Part shown: positions 44,523-53,655 of the stretch, in pieces | How the letters are laid out: each line of letters begins with the position of its first letter | How positions within the stretch are numbered: position 1 is the first letter of the stretch | From: Sterolibacterium sp964521075 | Lineage (GTDB): Bacteria; Pseudomonadota; Gammaproteobacteria; Burkholderiales; Rhodocyclaceae | Length of the DNA stretch: 64,000 nucleotides | Reading direction: 5' to 3' | Assembly (NCBI GenBank): GCA_964521075.1 | Contig: CAZFPI010000001.1 | Span: 8,386-72,385, forward strand | Made by a program: the position numbers and the translations under genes | Notes under the pieces: model-generated | Seen by the model: only the letters and a program-made list of their open reading frames with translations | What the model was told of the DNA's origin: nothing | Database searches by the model: none

Positions 44523-44924
44523 ATGAACGGGATACAGAAACGATTGAAATCCGGCAATGAGGCCGGCTTCTTGCAAAAGAATGTTTCCTTCGGGAAAGGC
44601 CGCTGGCTGGTGCTGGCACTCATGGCTGCCGTGGCCTTCCCGGCACTGGCTGTGAGTGACGCCCATGCACAAAGCAGTCGCAAGGCTATCTCCAAGGATG
44701 CCCCGCCCTTTCCCAGCGATGCGCTCGACGAAGGGATCACCAGCGGGAGCGTGAAAGTCCGTTTGAGTGTCGCGGCGGATGGCTCGGTCAGCAAGGTCGA
44801 TATTCTCGAAGCCAATCCCAAGGGTATTTTCGACAAGGCCGTCATGCGTACCCTGACCCGCTGGAAGTATGAGCCTGGTGCTGCCGAAACCATCGAAACG
44901 CTGATCAGCTTCAAGGATCGCTGA
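44523..44924 (+). CDS. Small TonB C-terminal domain protein
   Basis: Of 133 aa from ATG at 44523 with AGGGG six bases upstream. One helix (GRWLVLALMAAVAFPALAV) followed directly by a TonB domain: FPSDALDEGITSGSVKVRLSVAADGSV, ILEANPKGIFDKAVMRTLTRWKYEP. There is no proline-rich spacer, so it is too short to cross the periplasm like ordinary TonB. Isolated domains of this kind are common but not understood. An upstream ATG at 44481 is in frame but less well placed. Confidence 0.8.
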   Translation: MNGIQKRLKSGNEAGFLQKNVSFGKGRWLVLALMAAVAFPALAVSDAHAQSSRKAISKDAPPFPSDALDEGITSGSVKVRLSVAADGSVSKVDILEANPKGIFDKAVMRTLTRWKYEPGAAETIETLISFKDR

Positions 44925-45027
44925 AACGATCCTGTATTTTGGCAGCCAGGACACGGGCCGCAGTACCGTGTTGCCGTGTTGCGCTGCTGGTTCATTCGGC
45001 CATTCTTAGAGGTTTTCCGGGGAACAC

Positions 45028-46656
45028 ATGATGCTGACATCCATCAAGATCGGGCCGCGCCTGTACTCGTCTTTTTTGCTGGTCGTAGCTTTTCTGATCG
45101 GGCTGGCGATCTTTGGCTATCAGGCCATGCACAGCCTCGCCGGGCAATTTGATGTGGCGATCAACGAAAACAACAAGAAAGTCTCTCTCGCGCAGGACAT
45201 GCGCGAAAGCCTGAATGTCGTCATGCGCTCGGTGCGAAATGTCCTTCTCTATCAGGACAACCCCAATTTCGCCCGCGCGCAGCAAAAGCGCATTGATAAG
45301 GCGCGAATCGATTTTCAGGAAAACTCTGCAAAGATGAAGGCCTTGCTGCGAACTGACTCCGAGCAGAAGCTGTATGCCGACATCGAAGCGCACCAGGCCC
45401 CTGTGCAGAAAGCGACCGATGACGCCCTCGCGCTGGCCAAACCCGAATCCGTGGCTGAGGCAGCCAAGGTGCTGAAGGAGAATGTTCAGCCCTTGCAGAA
45501 TGATCTGCATGATTCCATCCAGGCCATGCTGGATCACCAGGAGAAGAAGAATACGGCCATGGTGGCCGAGGCCCAGGCCACGTCGAAACGCACCATGACC
45601 ATTTTTTCAGTGCTGACGGGGGTGGCTACGCTCTTCGCGCTCATCATGGCCACGCTGATTACCCGCAGCATCACTCGCCCGCTGGATTACGCCGGGCAGG
45701 TGGCTTCGGCGGTGGCGGATGGCGATTTGCGTACCCCGGTGCAGATCATGACCCGGGATGAAACGGGCGAATTGTTGCGTACTCTCCAGAAAATGAAGGA
45801 GGGGCTGTCCGTCATGGTGGCTTCCATGCGAAGCGCGGCGGATGATTTATCCGGGGCATCGGGTAATCTCGTCAATAGCGCGCGGGATGTGACGGAGTAT
45901 TCGGGCGGGCAGTCGTCGATGGCGGCAGGGGCGGCAGCCTCGCTCGAGCAGATTGCGGCCAGTATTGAGTCTGTTGCCGAGGCCGCACAGAGTATTCGCA
46001 GCCAGGCCAATACCAGCCGCACCCTGACGCGCGAAAGCAGCCAGAACATGGACAAACTGACGCGCGAAATCGACCGCATGGCGCAAACGGTTTTGGTCAT
46101 CCAGGCGACCTTCCGCAAGTTCGTCGATGCCAGTCATTCGATCAGCGGCATGACGCAGCAAGTGCGTGAAATTGCCGACCAGACCAATCTGCTGGCATTG
46201 AATGCCGCCATCGAAGCTGCGCGGGCAGGCGAGCAGGGACGGGGCTTTGCCGTCGTGGCGGATGAAGTTCGCAAACTGGCAGAAAAATCGAGCCTTTCCG
46301 TCAATGAGATCGATGCCGTCAATCGAACCCTGAACGAGCATTCCGCAGAAGTGGTGGGGGCAATCGAGAACGGCATGCAGACCATCGAAGAAAGCAAACT
46401 GCATGTTCAGGCCGTCATCCATTCCCTGGCCAAGGCGGATGAGGCCAGCCGTCTGTCGGCAGAAGGTATCGAGAGCATTGCCACTTCTGTCGGCGAGCAG
46501 CATCTGGCCAGCACCGAGGTTTCGCGTAACGTGGAACAAATGGCGCAGATGGCCGATCACAATCTCGAGGCGGTCAAACGCTCCAGTGTGGCAGCGGATC
46601 AGCTGAGGGCATTGTCTGGTGATCTGTCGAGTTCCGTCACCCGTTTCAGGGTTTGA
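45028..46656 (+). CDS. Methyl-accepting chemotaxis protein
   Basis: Of 542 aa. Helix one (about 14-35), a four-helix-bundle periplasmic sensor (to about 190), helix two (190-212), HAMP linker (ITRSITRPLDYAGQVASAVADGD) and the signalling tip EIADQTNLLALNAAIEAARAGEQGRGFAVVADEVRKLAEKS (from about residue 381). No C-terminal CheR-docking pentapeptide. Starts at ATG 45028 or 45031. No ligand can be read, but the position between the steroid genes and the DUF1329 gene invites the idea of a steroid- or energy-related taxis receptor. Confidence 0.93.
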   Translation: MMLTSIKIGPRLYSSFLLVVAFLIGLAIFGYQAMHSLAGQFDVAINENNKKVSLAQDMRESLNVVMRSVRNVLLYQDNPNFARAQQKRIDKARIDFQENSAKMKALLRTDSEQKLYADIEAHQAPVQKATDDALALAKPESVAEAAKVLKENVQPLQNDLHDSIQAMLDHQEKKNTAMVAEAQATSKRTMTIFSVLTGVATLFALIMATLITRSITRPLDYAGQVASAVADGDLRTPVQIMTRDETGELLRTLQKMKEGLSVMVASMRSAADDLSGASGNLVNSARDVTEYSGGQSSMAAGAAASLEQIAASIESVAEAAQSIRSQANTSRTLTRESSQNMDKLTREIDRMAQTVLVIQATFRKFVDASHSISGMTQQVREIADQTNLLALNAAIEAARAGEQGRGFAVVADEVRKLAEKSSLSVNEIDAVNRTLNEHSAEVVGAIENGMQTIEESKLHVQAVIHSLAKADEASRLSAEGIESIATSVGEQHLASTEVSRNVEQMAQMADHNLEAVKRSSVAADQLRALSGDLSSSVTRFRV

Positions 46657-46784
46657 CTCGCTATAATCGACGGCCTGACTTTGGATATATCACCCTTGCG
46701 GTAATTGCCTGGTCTCGTCACCGGCCGTCCGGGCCGGATCAGCTTAGTACAACATGTCTGTTTCATAGGAGGAGTAGGCAAATC

Positions 46785-48176
46785 ATGGCTGTAAAACATT
46801 TCAAGATCGCTGTTTCCGTCGCTGCCCTCATGGGCGTGGCAGGGTTCGCCCATGCCAAGGCAACACCTGACGAGCTTTCCAAACTGGGCAAGAGCCTGAC
46901 CTGCATGGGGGCTGAAAAGGCGGGTTCGCCCGGTGGCGTCGCAGAATTCACCGGCAAGTGGCTGGGGGCCGGCCCCGGTATGACGGCTGAAATCGGCAAA
47001 CACCCGGCCAACCCGTATAAAGACGAGAAACCGCTCTTTACCATTACCGCGCAGAACCTGTCGCAGTATGCCGACAAGCTCTCCGAAGGCCAGAAGGCCA
47101 TGTTCAAGAAGTATCCGAATACCTTCAAGATGGCCGTCTATCCTTCCCATCGTGATTTCCGCTACGACGACGGCGTTTGCAAGGTCGTCGCCAAGAACGG
47201 TGCTGAAACCGAAATCGCGGCGGGTGGCAAGACACTCAGCAATTACTACATGGGCGCAATTCCCTTCCCCTTCCCGAAGTCGGGTAGTGAGGCTGTGTGG
47301 AACGGCATGTTCCCGACGCTCACCAACGTCGAAGCGCGGGATGAAGATGCTGCTGTGGTCTACTCCAATGGCAACATCACCTGGGGCGAACAGCAAATGC
47401 GCCAGTATTGCCGCCGGAATGACCCCAAGCTGCTGGGCCACAAGGCGGAAGGCGTGTCGGTTTATGTCCGCATGATGACCACGATGCCCGAGCGTAACAA
47501 GGGCGAAGTCATCAAGACCAAGGATAACTTCACCCAGCAGGATGATGCCCGTCTGGCCTGGCAGTACATCCCCGCCGTGCGCCGTGTGCGCCAGGCTCCG
47601 GGGTTCGGCTTTGACAGCCCGATTCCTTCGACATCGAACACCGTCGTCGTCGACGAAGTCCGTATGTACAACGGCTCTGCCGAGCGTTACAACTGGAAGC
47701 TCGTCGGCAAGAAGGAAATGTACATTCCTTACAACAACTTCCGTCTGGAAGAAAAGGATGTCGGAGCCAACAAGTACGCTAACCTGCTCAAGCCTGGCCA
47801 TGAGAACCCCGACTTCGTACGCTGGGAACTGCATCGCGTCTATGTGCTGGAAGGCAAGCTGAAGGATGGCTATCGCCACCTTTATCCGACGCGTATCGTT
47901 TATGCGGATGAAGACACCTGGCTGTACGTCATGTCCGACATCTACGACGGCAAGAACGAGTTGTGGCGCTGGAACTGGGTGAACAATCTTTACATGCCTG
48001 GTGCCAAGGTCTTTGCCCAGGGCAGTGCCTTCTATCATGATCTGTCGTCGGGCAGCTATACCGCGTTTGACCTGATGCAGGCCAAGCCGAAGTATCTGGA
48101 GATCGACAAGCCTGGCGCAGACTACGCCAACATCGACTTCTATTCGGATGACAACATGAAGGCCAGCGGTAACTGA
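46785..48176 (+). CDS. DUF1329 exported protein
   Basis: Of 463 aa from ATG at 46785, with GGAGGAG ten bases upstream. Signal peptide MAVKHFKIAVSVAALMGVAGFAHA. The body has the family pattern: EFTGKWLGAGPGM, MAVYPSHRDFRYDDGVC, NITWGEQQMRQYC, AWQYIPAVRRVRQAPGFGFDSP and WELHRVYVLEGKLKDGYRHLYPTRIVYADEDTW. DUF1329 proteins resemble LolB-like lipid carriers and are often encoded with DUF1302 proteins and RND transporters in bacteria that grow on steroids or hydrocarbons. Strong ribosome site suggests high expression. No partner is present here. Confidence 0.9.
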   Translation: MAVKHFKIAVSVAALMGVAGFAHAKATPDELSKLGKSLTCMGAEKAGSPGGVAEFTGKWLGAGPGMTAEIGKHPANPYKDEKPLFTITAQNLSQYADKLSEGQKAMFKKYPNTFKMAVYPSHRDFRYDDGVCKVVAKNGAETEIAAGGKTLSNYYMGAIPFPFPKSGSEAVWNGMFPTLTNVEARDEDAAVVYSNGNITWGEQQMRQYCRRNDPKLLGHKAEGVSVYVRMMTTMPERNKGEVIKTKDNFTQQDDARLAWQYIPAVRRVRQAPGFGFDSPIPSTSNTVVVDEVRMYNGSAERYNWKLVGKKEMYIPYNNFRLEEKDVGANKYANLLKPGHENPDFVRWELHRVYVLEGKLKDGYRHLYPTRIVYADEDTWLYVMSDIYDGKNELWRWNWVNNLYMPGAKVFAQGSAFYHDLSSGSYTAFDLMQAKPKYLEIDKPGADYANIDFYSDDNMKASGN

Positions 48177-48200
48177 TTTTTCAGCCCGGCTTTTCAGAAG

Positions 48201-48231
48201 ACGCCCCGGAGCAGTTTTCCGGGGCGTTTTT
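48201..48231 (+). terminator. Intrinsic terminator after the DUF1329 gene
   Basis: Stem ACGCCCCGG / CCGGGGCGT (48201-48209 and 48219-48227) with a 9-base loop and a following T-run. Confidence 0.9.
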
Positions 48232-48312
48232 CGTGGACGTGGACAGGATTGGACGCCCCCTGGCCTGTTTTCTATACTCACTGCATCGGTGAAGGCAGTA
48301 CGGACTGTTCCT

Positions 48313-49017
48313 ATGGACGTTTCGGTTTCAAATACATTGAGGGGCGTGACCCTGGCCGACTGGTCGGCTGCGGGGCGGCGTTCGTCTGTGGCAGAGGCAG
48401 TCGAAGGGGCCGATGTGCGTACGGATGCGCGAGGAGTGGCAGCGGAAGACGCCGGTATTTCTGCCCGGTCAGGGCAGACGAAGGATGGGCAGGCGAGCGG
48501 CCCCCGGATGGCGGAGAAGTTTGACGCTGCGGAACTGGAAAAAATTCGCGCATTGCAAAAAAGGGATCGTGAAGTTCGCCAGCATGAAATGGCCCACCTG
48601 GCCGCGAGCGGCGGGCTGGCAATTTCAGGGGCGACCTATTCCTTCCGTCGTGGCCCCGATGGCGTGTTTTATGCCGTGGGTGGTGAAGTGAATATCGATA
48701 CTTCCCCCGGGCGCACGCCGCAGGAGACGATGCAACGGGCGGAAACCATCATCAGGGCAGCCACAGCACCTGCCGAGCCTTCTGCACAGGATCGCGCCGT
48801 GGCGGCAAAGGCGCGCCAGATGGTAATGCAAGCCGGTGCGGAGCATGCAGAACAACTGGCTGTGCAGCGCGAGATGGCGGGTGCTAACGGCGATAAGTCA
48901 CGGGAGCCAGCGCGGGAGCATCCGGGTATTCGCTTATACCGCCAGACTGCGGAGCAGGGCGGACAAGGTGAGGATCTTCGGGCCAGGAATGCAGGGAGCA
49001 TCCATATTGCGGCATAA
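48313..49017 (+). CDS. SprA-related protein with an HExxH motif
   Basis: Of 234 aa from ATG at 48313. The first 65 residues are low-complexity; then follows the conserved block KIRALQKRDREVRQHEMAHLAASGG, SGATYSFRRGPDGVFYAVGGEVNIDTS and GRTPQETMQRAETIIRAATAP, which identifies the SprA-related family. HEMAH (91-95) has the form of a zinc-protease HExxH site, though activity has not been shown for the family as far as I know. No signal peptide. Confidence 0.85.
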   Translation: MDVSVSNTLRGVTLADWSAAGRRSSVAEAVEGADVRTDARGVAAEDAGISARSGQTKDGQASGPRMAEKFDAAELEKIRALQKRDREVRQHEMAHLAASGGLAISGATYSFRRGPDGVFYAVGGEVNIDTSPGRTPQETMQRAETIIRAATAPAEPSAQDRAVAAKARQMVMQAGAEHAEQLAVQREMAGANGDKSREPAREHPGIRLYRQTAEQGGQGEDLRARNAGSIHIAA

Positions 49018-49089
49018 GCCACGAGGGATGATCGGGATCGTAGCCCGAACGGATTTGATTTAATCAGCGGTTCCCTAGAAACCGCCTCG

Positions 49090-50409
49090 CTACTGGATAC
49101 CGGTCTTCAGGCGCATTTCTGCCGCGCGGGCGTGGGCGGTGAGCCCTTCACCATGCGCCAGGGTGGCAGCAATCGGGCCGAGCGTGTGCGCGCCGGTTGC
49201 CGAAACATCAATCAGGCTGCTGCGTTTCTGGAAGTCATAGACCCCCAGCGGGCTGGAGAAGCGNNNNNNNNNNGGCAGGACATGGTTGGGCCCGGCGCAG
49301 TAGTCGCCCAGCGATTCACTGGTGTGGTGGCCCATGAAAATGGCTCCGGCGTGGCGGATGTGTTCCAGCAGTGCCTGGGGAGCGGCGACCGCCAGTTCGA
49401 GGTGTTCTGGTGCGATGCGGTTGGCGAGGGCGCAGGCTTCCTGAAGGTCGTTCGCCAGGATCAGCGCGCCACGCGAGGAAAGGGATGCTTCGATCACTGC
49501 GCGGCGTGGCATGTCAGGTAGCAGACGTTCGATGCTGGAGAGGACGCGTTCGATGAAGGAGGCACTGGGCGAGAGGAGAATGGATTGTGCCAGTTCGTCA
49601 TGTTCGGCCTGGGCGAACATGTCCATGGCGACCCAGTCCGGATTGGCAGTGTCGTCTGCGATGATGAGTATTTCCGAGGGGCCGGCAACCATGTCGATGC
49701 CGACGACGCCAAAAACACGACGTTTGGCGGCTGCGACATAGGCGTTACCTGGCCCCACGATCTTGTCGACGCGGGGGAGGGTTTGAGTGCCATAGGCCAG
49801 CGCGGCGATGGCCTGCGCGCCGCCGAGGGTGAATACCCGGTCGACACCCGCCAGATGGGCAGCAGCGAGTACCAGCGGGTTTTTTTCGCCCCGGGGGGTG
49901 GGGGTGACCATGATGAGCTCAAGCACCCCGGCGACTTTGGCTGGCAGGGCGTTCATCAGCACCGAGGACGGGTAGCTGGCCTTGCCGCCGGGTACATAGA
50001 GGCCGACACGGTCGAGCGGTGTGACCTTCTGGCCCAGGCGGGTGCCGGCGAGTGTGGCTGAAGTTTCTTCGTAGGTCCAGGACTCCGCCTTTTGCCGTTC
50101 GTGAAAGGTGCGGATACGGGTTGCCGCCTGCTCCAGGGCTTCGCGCTGGTCTGCGGGCAGCGTGGCAAAGGCTTCTTCGAGGGTTGAAGGGGCGAGCTCC
50201 AGGGCGGCCATGTGCGAAACGTCGAGCTGGTCGAAGCGGCGCGTGTAGTCGAGCACGGCGGCATCGCCCAGGGTTCGTACATTGCGGAGAATTTCTGCAA
50301 CGCTGTTTTCGATGTGTTCGTCGGTTTCAGCCTCGAGCGCAAGCAGCGCGTTCAGGCGCGAGAGAAAATCGGCTTCGCGTGTCGAAAGACGTTGGATCGG
50401 GAGCGTCAT
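49090..50409 (-). CDS. hisD: Histidinol dehydrogenase, with a short assembly gap
   Basis: Zinc enzyme that oxidises L-histidinol to L-histidine in two NAD-dependent steps. Of about 439 aa: RVGLYVPGGKASYPSSVLMNALPAKVAGV, GGAQAIAALAYGTQTLPRVDKIVGPGNAYV, AGPSEILIIAD and HTSESLGDYCAGPNHVL. Ten Ns (49264-49273) fall between GPNHVL and RFSSPLGVYDF. Homologues usually read PTSGTA there (six codons) while the gap fills only four, so the real gap is probably about 16 bases. It overlaps hisG by 4 bases. Confidence 0.96.
   Translation of the reverse strand: MTLPIQRLSTREADFLSRLNALLALEAETDEHIENSVAEILRNVRTLGDAAVLDYTRRFDQLDVSHMAALELAPSTLEEAFATLPADQREALEQAATRIRTFHERQKAESWTYEETSATLAGTRLGQKVTPLDRVGLYVPGGKASYPSSVLMNALPAKVAGVLELIMVTPTPRGEKNPLVLAAAHLAGVDRVFTLGGAQAIAALAYGTQTLPRVDKIVGPGNAYVAAAKRRVFGVVGIDMVAGPSEILIIADDTANPDWVAMDMFAQAEHDELAQSILLSPSASFIERVLSSIERLLPDMPRRAVIEASLSSRGALILANDLQEACALANRIAPEHLELAVAAPQALLEHIRHAGAIFMGHHTSESLGDYCAGPNHVLXXXXRFSSPLGVYDFQKRSSLIDVSATGAHTLGPIAATLAHGEGLTAHARAAEMRLKTGIQ
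49264..49273. other. Assembly gap of 10 N inside hisD
   Basis: Ten consecutive N near the 3' part of hisD, where the short conserved PTSGTA-type loop is expected. Confidence 0.99.
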
Positions 50410-51047
50410 CGTACGGCTCCGGCAAAGGCTTCGATGACGGGTTGCAGCAGTTCTCGTTTCATTTTGAGCGCGGCCTGATTGACGATCAGACGCGATGAGA
50501 TGGGCATGATTTCTTCGACTTCGGCCAGGTTGTTGGCGCGCAACGTGCCGCCGGTCGAGACGAGATCGACGATGGCATCGGCCAGGCCGACGAGGGGGGC
50601 CAGCTCCATCGAGCCGTAGAGCTTGATGAGGTCGACGTGAACGCCTTTGGCCGCGAAATGTTCGCGTGCCGTGTTCAGGTATTTGGTGGCAATGCGAAGC
50701 CGCGCCCCGCTTTTGACTGCCTGGATGTAATCAAAGCCCGCAGGGGCAGCGACACTCATCCGGCATTTGGCGATCTTGAGGTCGAGCGGCTGGTAGAGGC
50801 CCGTGCCGCCGTGTTCGATGAGCACGTCCTTGCCTGCAATGCCCAGATCGGCTGCGCCGTACTGGACGTAGGTGGGGGTGTCCGAGGCGCGAACGATGAC
50901 GACGCGCACTTCAGGGCGGTTTGTCCCGATGATGAGTTTTCGGGATTGTTCGGGATTTTCATCGGGAACGATTCCCGCTGCAGCGAGCAAGGGGAGGGTT
51001 TCTTCGAAAATCCGGCCCTTGGACAGGGCGATGGTGATGCCATTCAT
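50406..51047 (-). CDS. hisG: ATP phosphoribosyltransferase, short form
   Basis: First enzyme of histidine synthesis, joining ATP and PRPP. Of 213 aa, the short form without the C-terminal regulatory domain, which therefore needs HisZ. ITIALSKGRIFEETLPLLAAAGI at the start, GAADLGIAGKDVL and VDLVSTGGTLRANNL are diagnostic. Its stop overlaps hisD. The usual betaproteobacterial neighbours murA upstream and hisC downstream are not present. Confidence 0.96.
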   Translation of the reverse strand: MNGITIALSKGRIFEETLPLLAAAGIVPDENPEQSRKLIIGTNRPEVRVVIVRASDTPTYVQYGAADLGIAGKDVLIEHGGTGLYQPLDLKIAKCRMSVAAPAGFDYIQAVKSGARLRIATKYLNTAREHFAAKGVHVDLIKLYGSMELAPLVGLADAIVDLVSTGGTLRANNLAEVEEIMPISSRLIVNQAALKMKRELLQPVIEAFAGAVR

Positions 51048-51247
51048 GGGGCGTCATGGTCTGAAGATAAAGGCGGATTTTACCGCAGGGCGCGCAGGTC
51101 GCGCAGTCAACAGTCGGCTCGCAACAGTCGGCGAGCAGCGGGCCGGATTCTTCTTTCGATTCACTTCATTTTCTGTCCCGGAAAAAAAGGGCAGCTTGCC
51201 GTGAGACAATCTGCCCAGGTTTTGATTGATGCTTTGGGGGCGTCGCG

Positions 51248-53518
51248 TCAGAACTTGATGTTCGCGCCCAGATAGGCCGAGCGGCCCATTCCGGGAACGG
51301 CGATGCCCGGGGGGACACCATTCATGCTCATGGTCGTGCCTTGACCGATATACGCGCCACCCAGCGGCAGGGCGTAGGAATGGTTGAGCAGATTGTCGAT
51401 ACCCAGATCGATGCGTACCTTCTGCCAGGTGGTACTGGTACGCAGATTGAGCAGGGTATAGCCTGGGGTGCGGATTTCGTTACGGATGGCCGAGAGGTCG
51501 TTTTTTTGCAGGACGGCGACGAATTCCAGGCCGCTGTCCCAGTTGGCGAGCTTGTGGGTCAGGGTGATCCGGGCGTTGAGCGGCATGATGTTGTAGAAAT
51601 TTCCGCCAGTGTCCCGGTTCGTGCCACGCACATAGCTTGCAACACCCTTGAGTCCGAACTGGCCGTAGTCGTTGCTGGCCAGCGGCATGCGGCCGGAGAG
51701 ATCAAGACCGGTCAGCCGTGCCGATTGGTTGGCGTAGCTCAGGACGTTGAATCTGTTGGCCGTGAAGCTGGCTGTTTTGACAGCATCGATGTAGTCGCTG
51801 ACGCGGGTGTAGAAGGGGGTGGCCTTGAATTCCCAGGCGCGGTCGGCGGCATGCCAGTCGAAGCTGGCCGAGAGCGTGTTGGCGACTTCGGGCTTGAGGT
51901 TGAGACTGCCGACGTAGCCGTTACCCTCGCCGACGAAATTGTTCATCGTGGCGGCCATCGGCCAGCTCGACCAGGTGTAGCGTTCGTAAAGGTTGGGCGA
52001 GCGAACCTTGCGGGCAAGGCCGAATTCGAAGTCCAGGGTCGTGTCGGCGGTGTAGCGCGCGAGGGCTGCCAGATCCCAGTTGCCCTCGCTCTTTTCGTGG
52101 TTCTTTGCGTTGAAGGCGGTTGATTCGGTGAGCTGTCCTCCCATGGCACCTGCCATGGTGTTGTAACCACGGACGTTCCCGGCGTTTGACTTGACGCGTT
52201 CATAACGCGCGCCGATGAGGCTCATCCACCGGGTATCGTATTGTTTTTCCCATTCGGCGAAGAGGCCGCTGCGGTCGCGCTGGCCGTCACGGATGTTCCA
52301 GAAGATGCCCGGGCCCATGCCGCCGCCGGAGGCAGGCCACCAGTCGTTGAGGCGATAGCGTTGATACTCGCCGCCGACTCGCAGGAGATCGGAGGGGCTC
52401 AGGGCGATGTCGGCCTTGAGGCTGCCTCCGGTAGTTTTGCTGGCGGTGTTCATGGGCATGCCGGCCGCACAGGTTCCGGCCGGGTTGCCCGAGAAACGGA
52501 TGGGGGCGCAAGGCGAGCCCGTGCCGGAGAGCGAGCCATACCAGAATCGCTTGTCATCACCGAAATCCATGACGTGGTCGACATTTTCACGATAGATGCG
52601 GGCATCGATCTGGCCGAAATCGTAGCGGCCCTGATATCGCAGGTTTAGACGATGCTGGGTGTTGTCGGTGAGATCCATGCGCTGATTGGGGTAGAGCTGG
52701 TAGGGCATGTCCTGAAAACCGGCGCGGGCTTCGATGAGGTGATTCCCGCTCTTGAACGCCAGGCCGAGGGTATGGTTGCGTGTGTCATAGGCTGTCGAGC
52801 CGACTTCGTCGCGCGGCAGAATGTGGCCATTGCGCCCCGTGGCCGTGAAGCTTTTGAAGTCGCGGGCGGCGGTGTAGTTGCCGGATTTTGCCATCGCACC
52901 ACTGTAGTTCAGGCTGAGGTTTTCGCTGGCGATGGTGGCGGAAAGATTGCCACCCCGGGCGTTGCCATTGCTGCGCCAGAAAGCCCCGAGTTCACCTTTG
53001 AGCAGCAGGGCGTTGCCGGTGGAAAATTCCGGGGGCGGCGTTTCGGCGACGATGGAGCCACCAATGCTGTCGCCCCCGAGGCTGACGGGGGAAATACCGG
53101 CATAGACCTTGAGCGTGCCAACATTGCTCGGGTCGAGATAGGAGAGTGCCGGGTTCATGTGGTTGGGGCAGGAGGAGATGAGATCCATGCCGTCAACTTT
53201 GGTGCGGACGCGATCATCGGCCAGGCCGTGGATGACGGGCAGGCTGGAAACTCCCCCTGCGCCGTAGAGGCTGACACCGGGGACATCGCGCAGCAGGTTG
53301 GCTGTGTCGCTCGATGCTGCGCGACGACTGGCGATTTCCGACGTCGTCAGCGCGGTGGTGTTGCCAGGCATGGGGCGGTCTGCCGGTGCGGTGATGAGAA
53401 TTTCCCCCAGTGATTTTGCGGGCGTGTTCTGCTGGGCAAGAGCGGGCAGGGAACATAGGGCGGGCAGAGCTGAAATCAGCAGGGAGAGGCGTCGTTGGCG
53501 GAATGATTTTGTTGTCAT
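51248..53518 (-). CDS. nosA: Copper-type TonB-dependent receptor (OprC/NosA-like)
   Basis: Outer-membrane receptor of 756 aa. Signal peptide to about ALAQ, plug with LLRDVPGVSLYGAGGVSSLPVIHGLADDRVRTKVDGMD, then SSCPNHMNPALSYLDPSNV. CPNHM (Cys117, Met121) is the CxxxM site by which Pseudomonas OprC binds copper, and CPNHMNPALSY is shared with OprC and P. stutzeri NosA. The barrel ends LGANIKF. NosA is needed for copper supply to nitrous oxide reductase, which fits a denitrifier. The plug holds GGSIVAET rather than the more common GGVVNV. Symbol given by similarity; oprC is the alternative name. Confidence 0.88.
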   Translation of the reverse strand: MTTKSFRQRRLSLLISALPALCSLPALAQQNTPAKSLGEILITAPADRPMPGNTTALTTSEIASRRAASSDTANLLRDVPGVSLYGAGGVSSLPVIHGLADDRVRTKVDGMDLISSCPNHMNPALSYLDPSNVGTLKVYAGISPVSLGGDSIGGSIVAETPPPEFSTGNALLLKGELGAFWRSNGNARGGNLSATIASENLSLNYSGAMAKSGNYTAARDFKSFTATGRNGHILPRDEVGSTAYDTRNHTLGLAFKSGNHLIEARAGFQDMPYQLYPNQRMDLTDNTQHRLNLRYQGRYDFGQIDARIYRENVDHVMDFGDDKRFWYGSLSGTGSPCAPIRFSGNPAGTCAAGMPMNTASKTTGGSLKADIALSPSDLLRVGGEYQRYRLNDWWPASGGGMGPGIFWNIRDGQRDRSGLFAEWEKQYDTRWMSLIGARYERVKSNAGNVRGYNTMAGAMGGQLTESTAFNAKNHEKSEGNWDLAALARYTADTTLDFEFGLARKVRSPNLYERYTWSSWPMAATMNNFVGEGNGYVGSLNLKPEVANTLSASFDWHAADRAWEFKATPFYTRVSDYIDAVKTASFTANRFNVLSYANQSARLTGLDLSGRMPLASNDYGQFGLKGVASYVRGTNRDTGGNFYNIMPLNARITLTHKLANWDSGLEFVAVLQKNDLSAIRNEIRTPGYTLLNLRTSTTWQKVRIDLGIDNLLNHSYALPLGGAYIGQGTTMSMNGVPPGIAVPGMGRSAYLGANIKF

Positions 53519-53580
53519 GACAGGCTCTTTTAAATGATGGAAAAATTTTGCCTATTTTAATTGGTGAGGTTTGCCATAAG

Positions 53581-53599
53581 CTGCGACATATCGTCGCAG
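53581..53599. repeat. Perfect 7-base inverted repeat between nosA and the hybrid kinase
   Basis: CTGCGAC (53581-53587), a 5-base centre ATATC and GTCGCAG (53593-53599). It sits 63 bases upstream of the nosA start and 57 bases upstream of the kinase start, in a position suited to control both. The spacing (TGCGA-N7-TCGCA) does not fit a CRP/FNR box with N6 or N4. Confidence 0.65.
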
Positions 53600-53655
53600 A
53601 GGTGTCCGTCGCGTGTTGCTACAATCTTTCGACATCAACCCGGCAAGGAGGGGGC

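Noticed and set aside
53581..53599. CRP or FNR binding site
   Set aside because: Half-sites are TGCGA/TCGCA separated by 7 bases; CRP needs 6 and FNR has TTGAT-N4-ATCAA.
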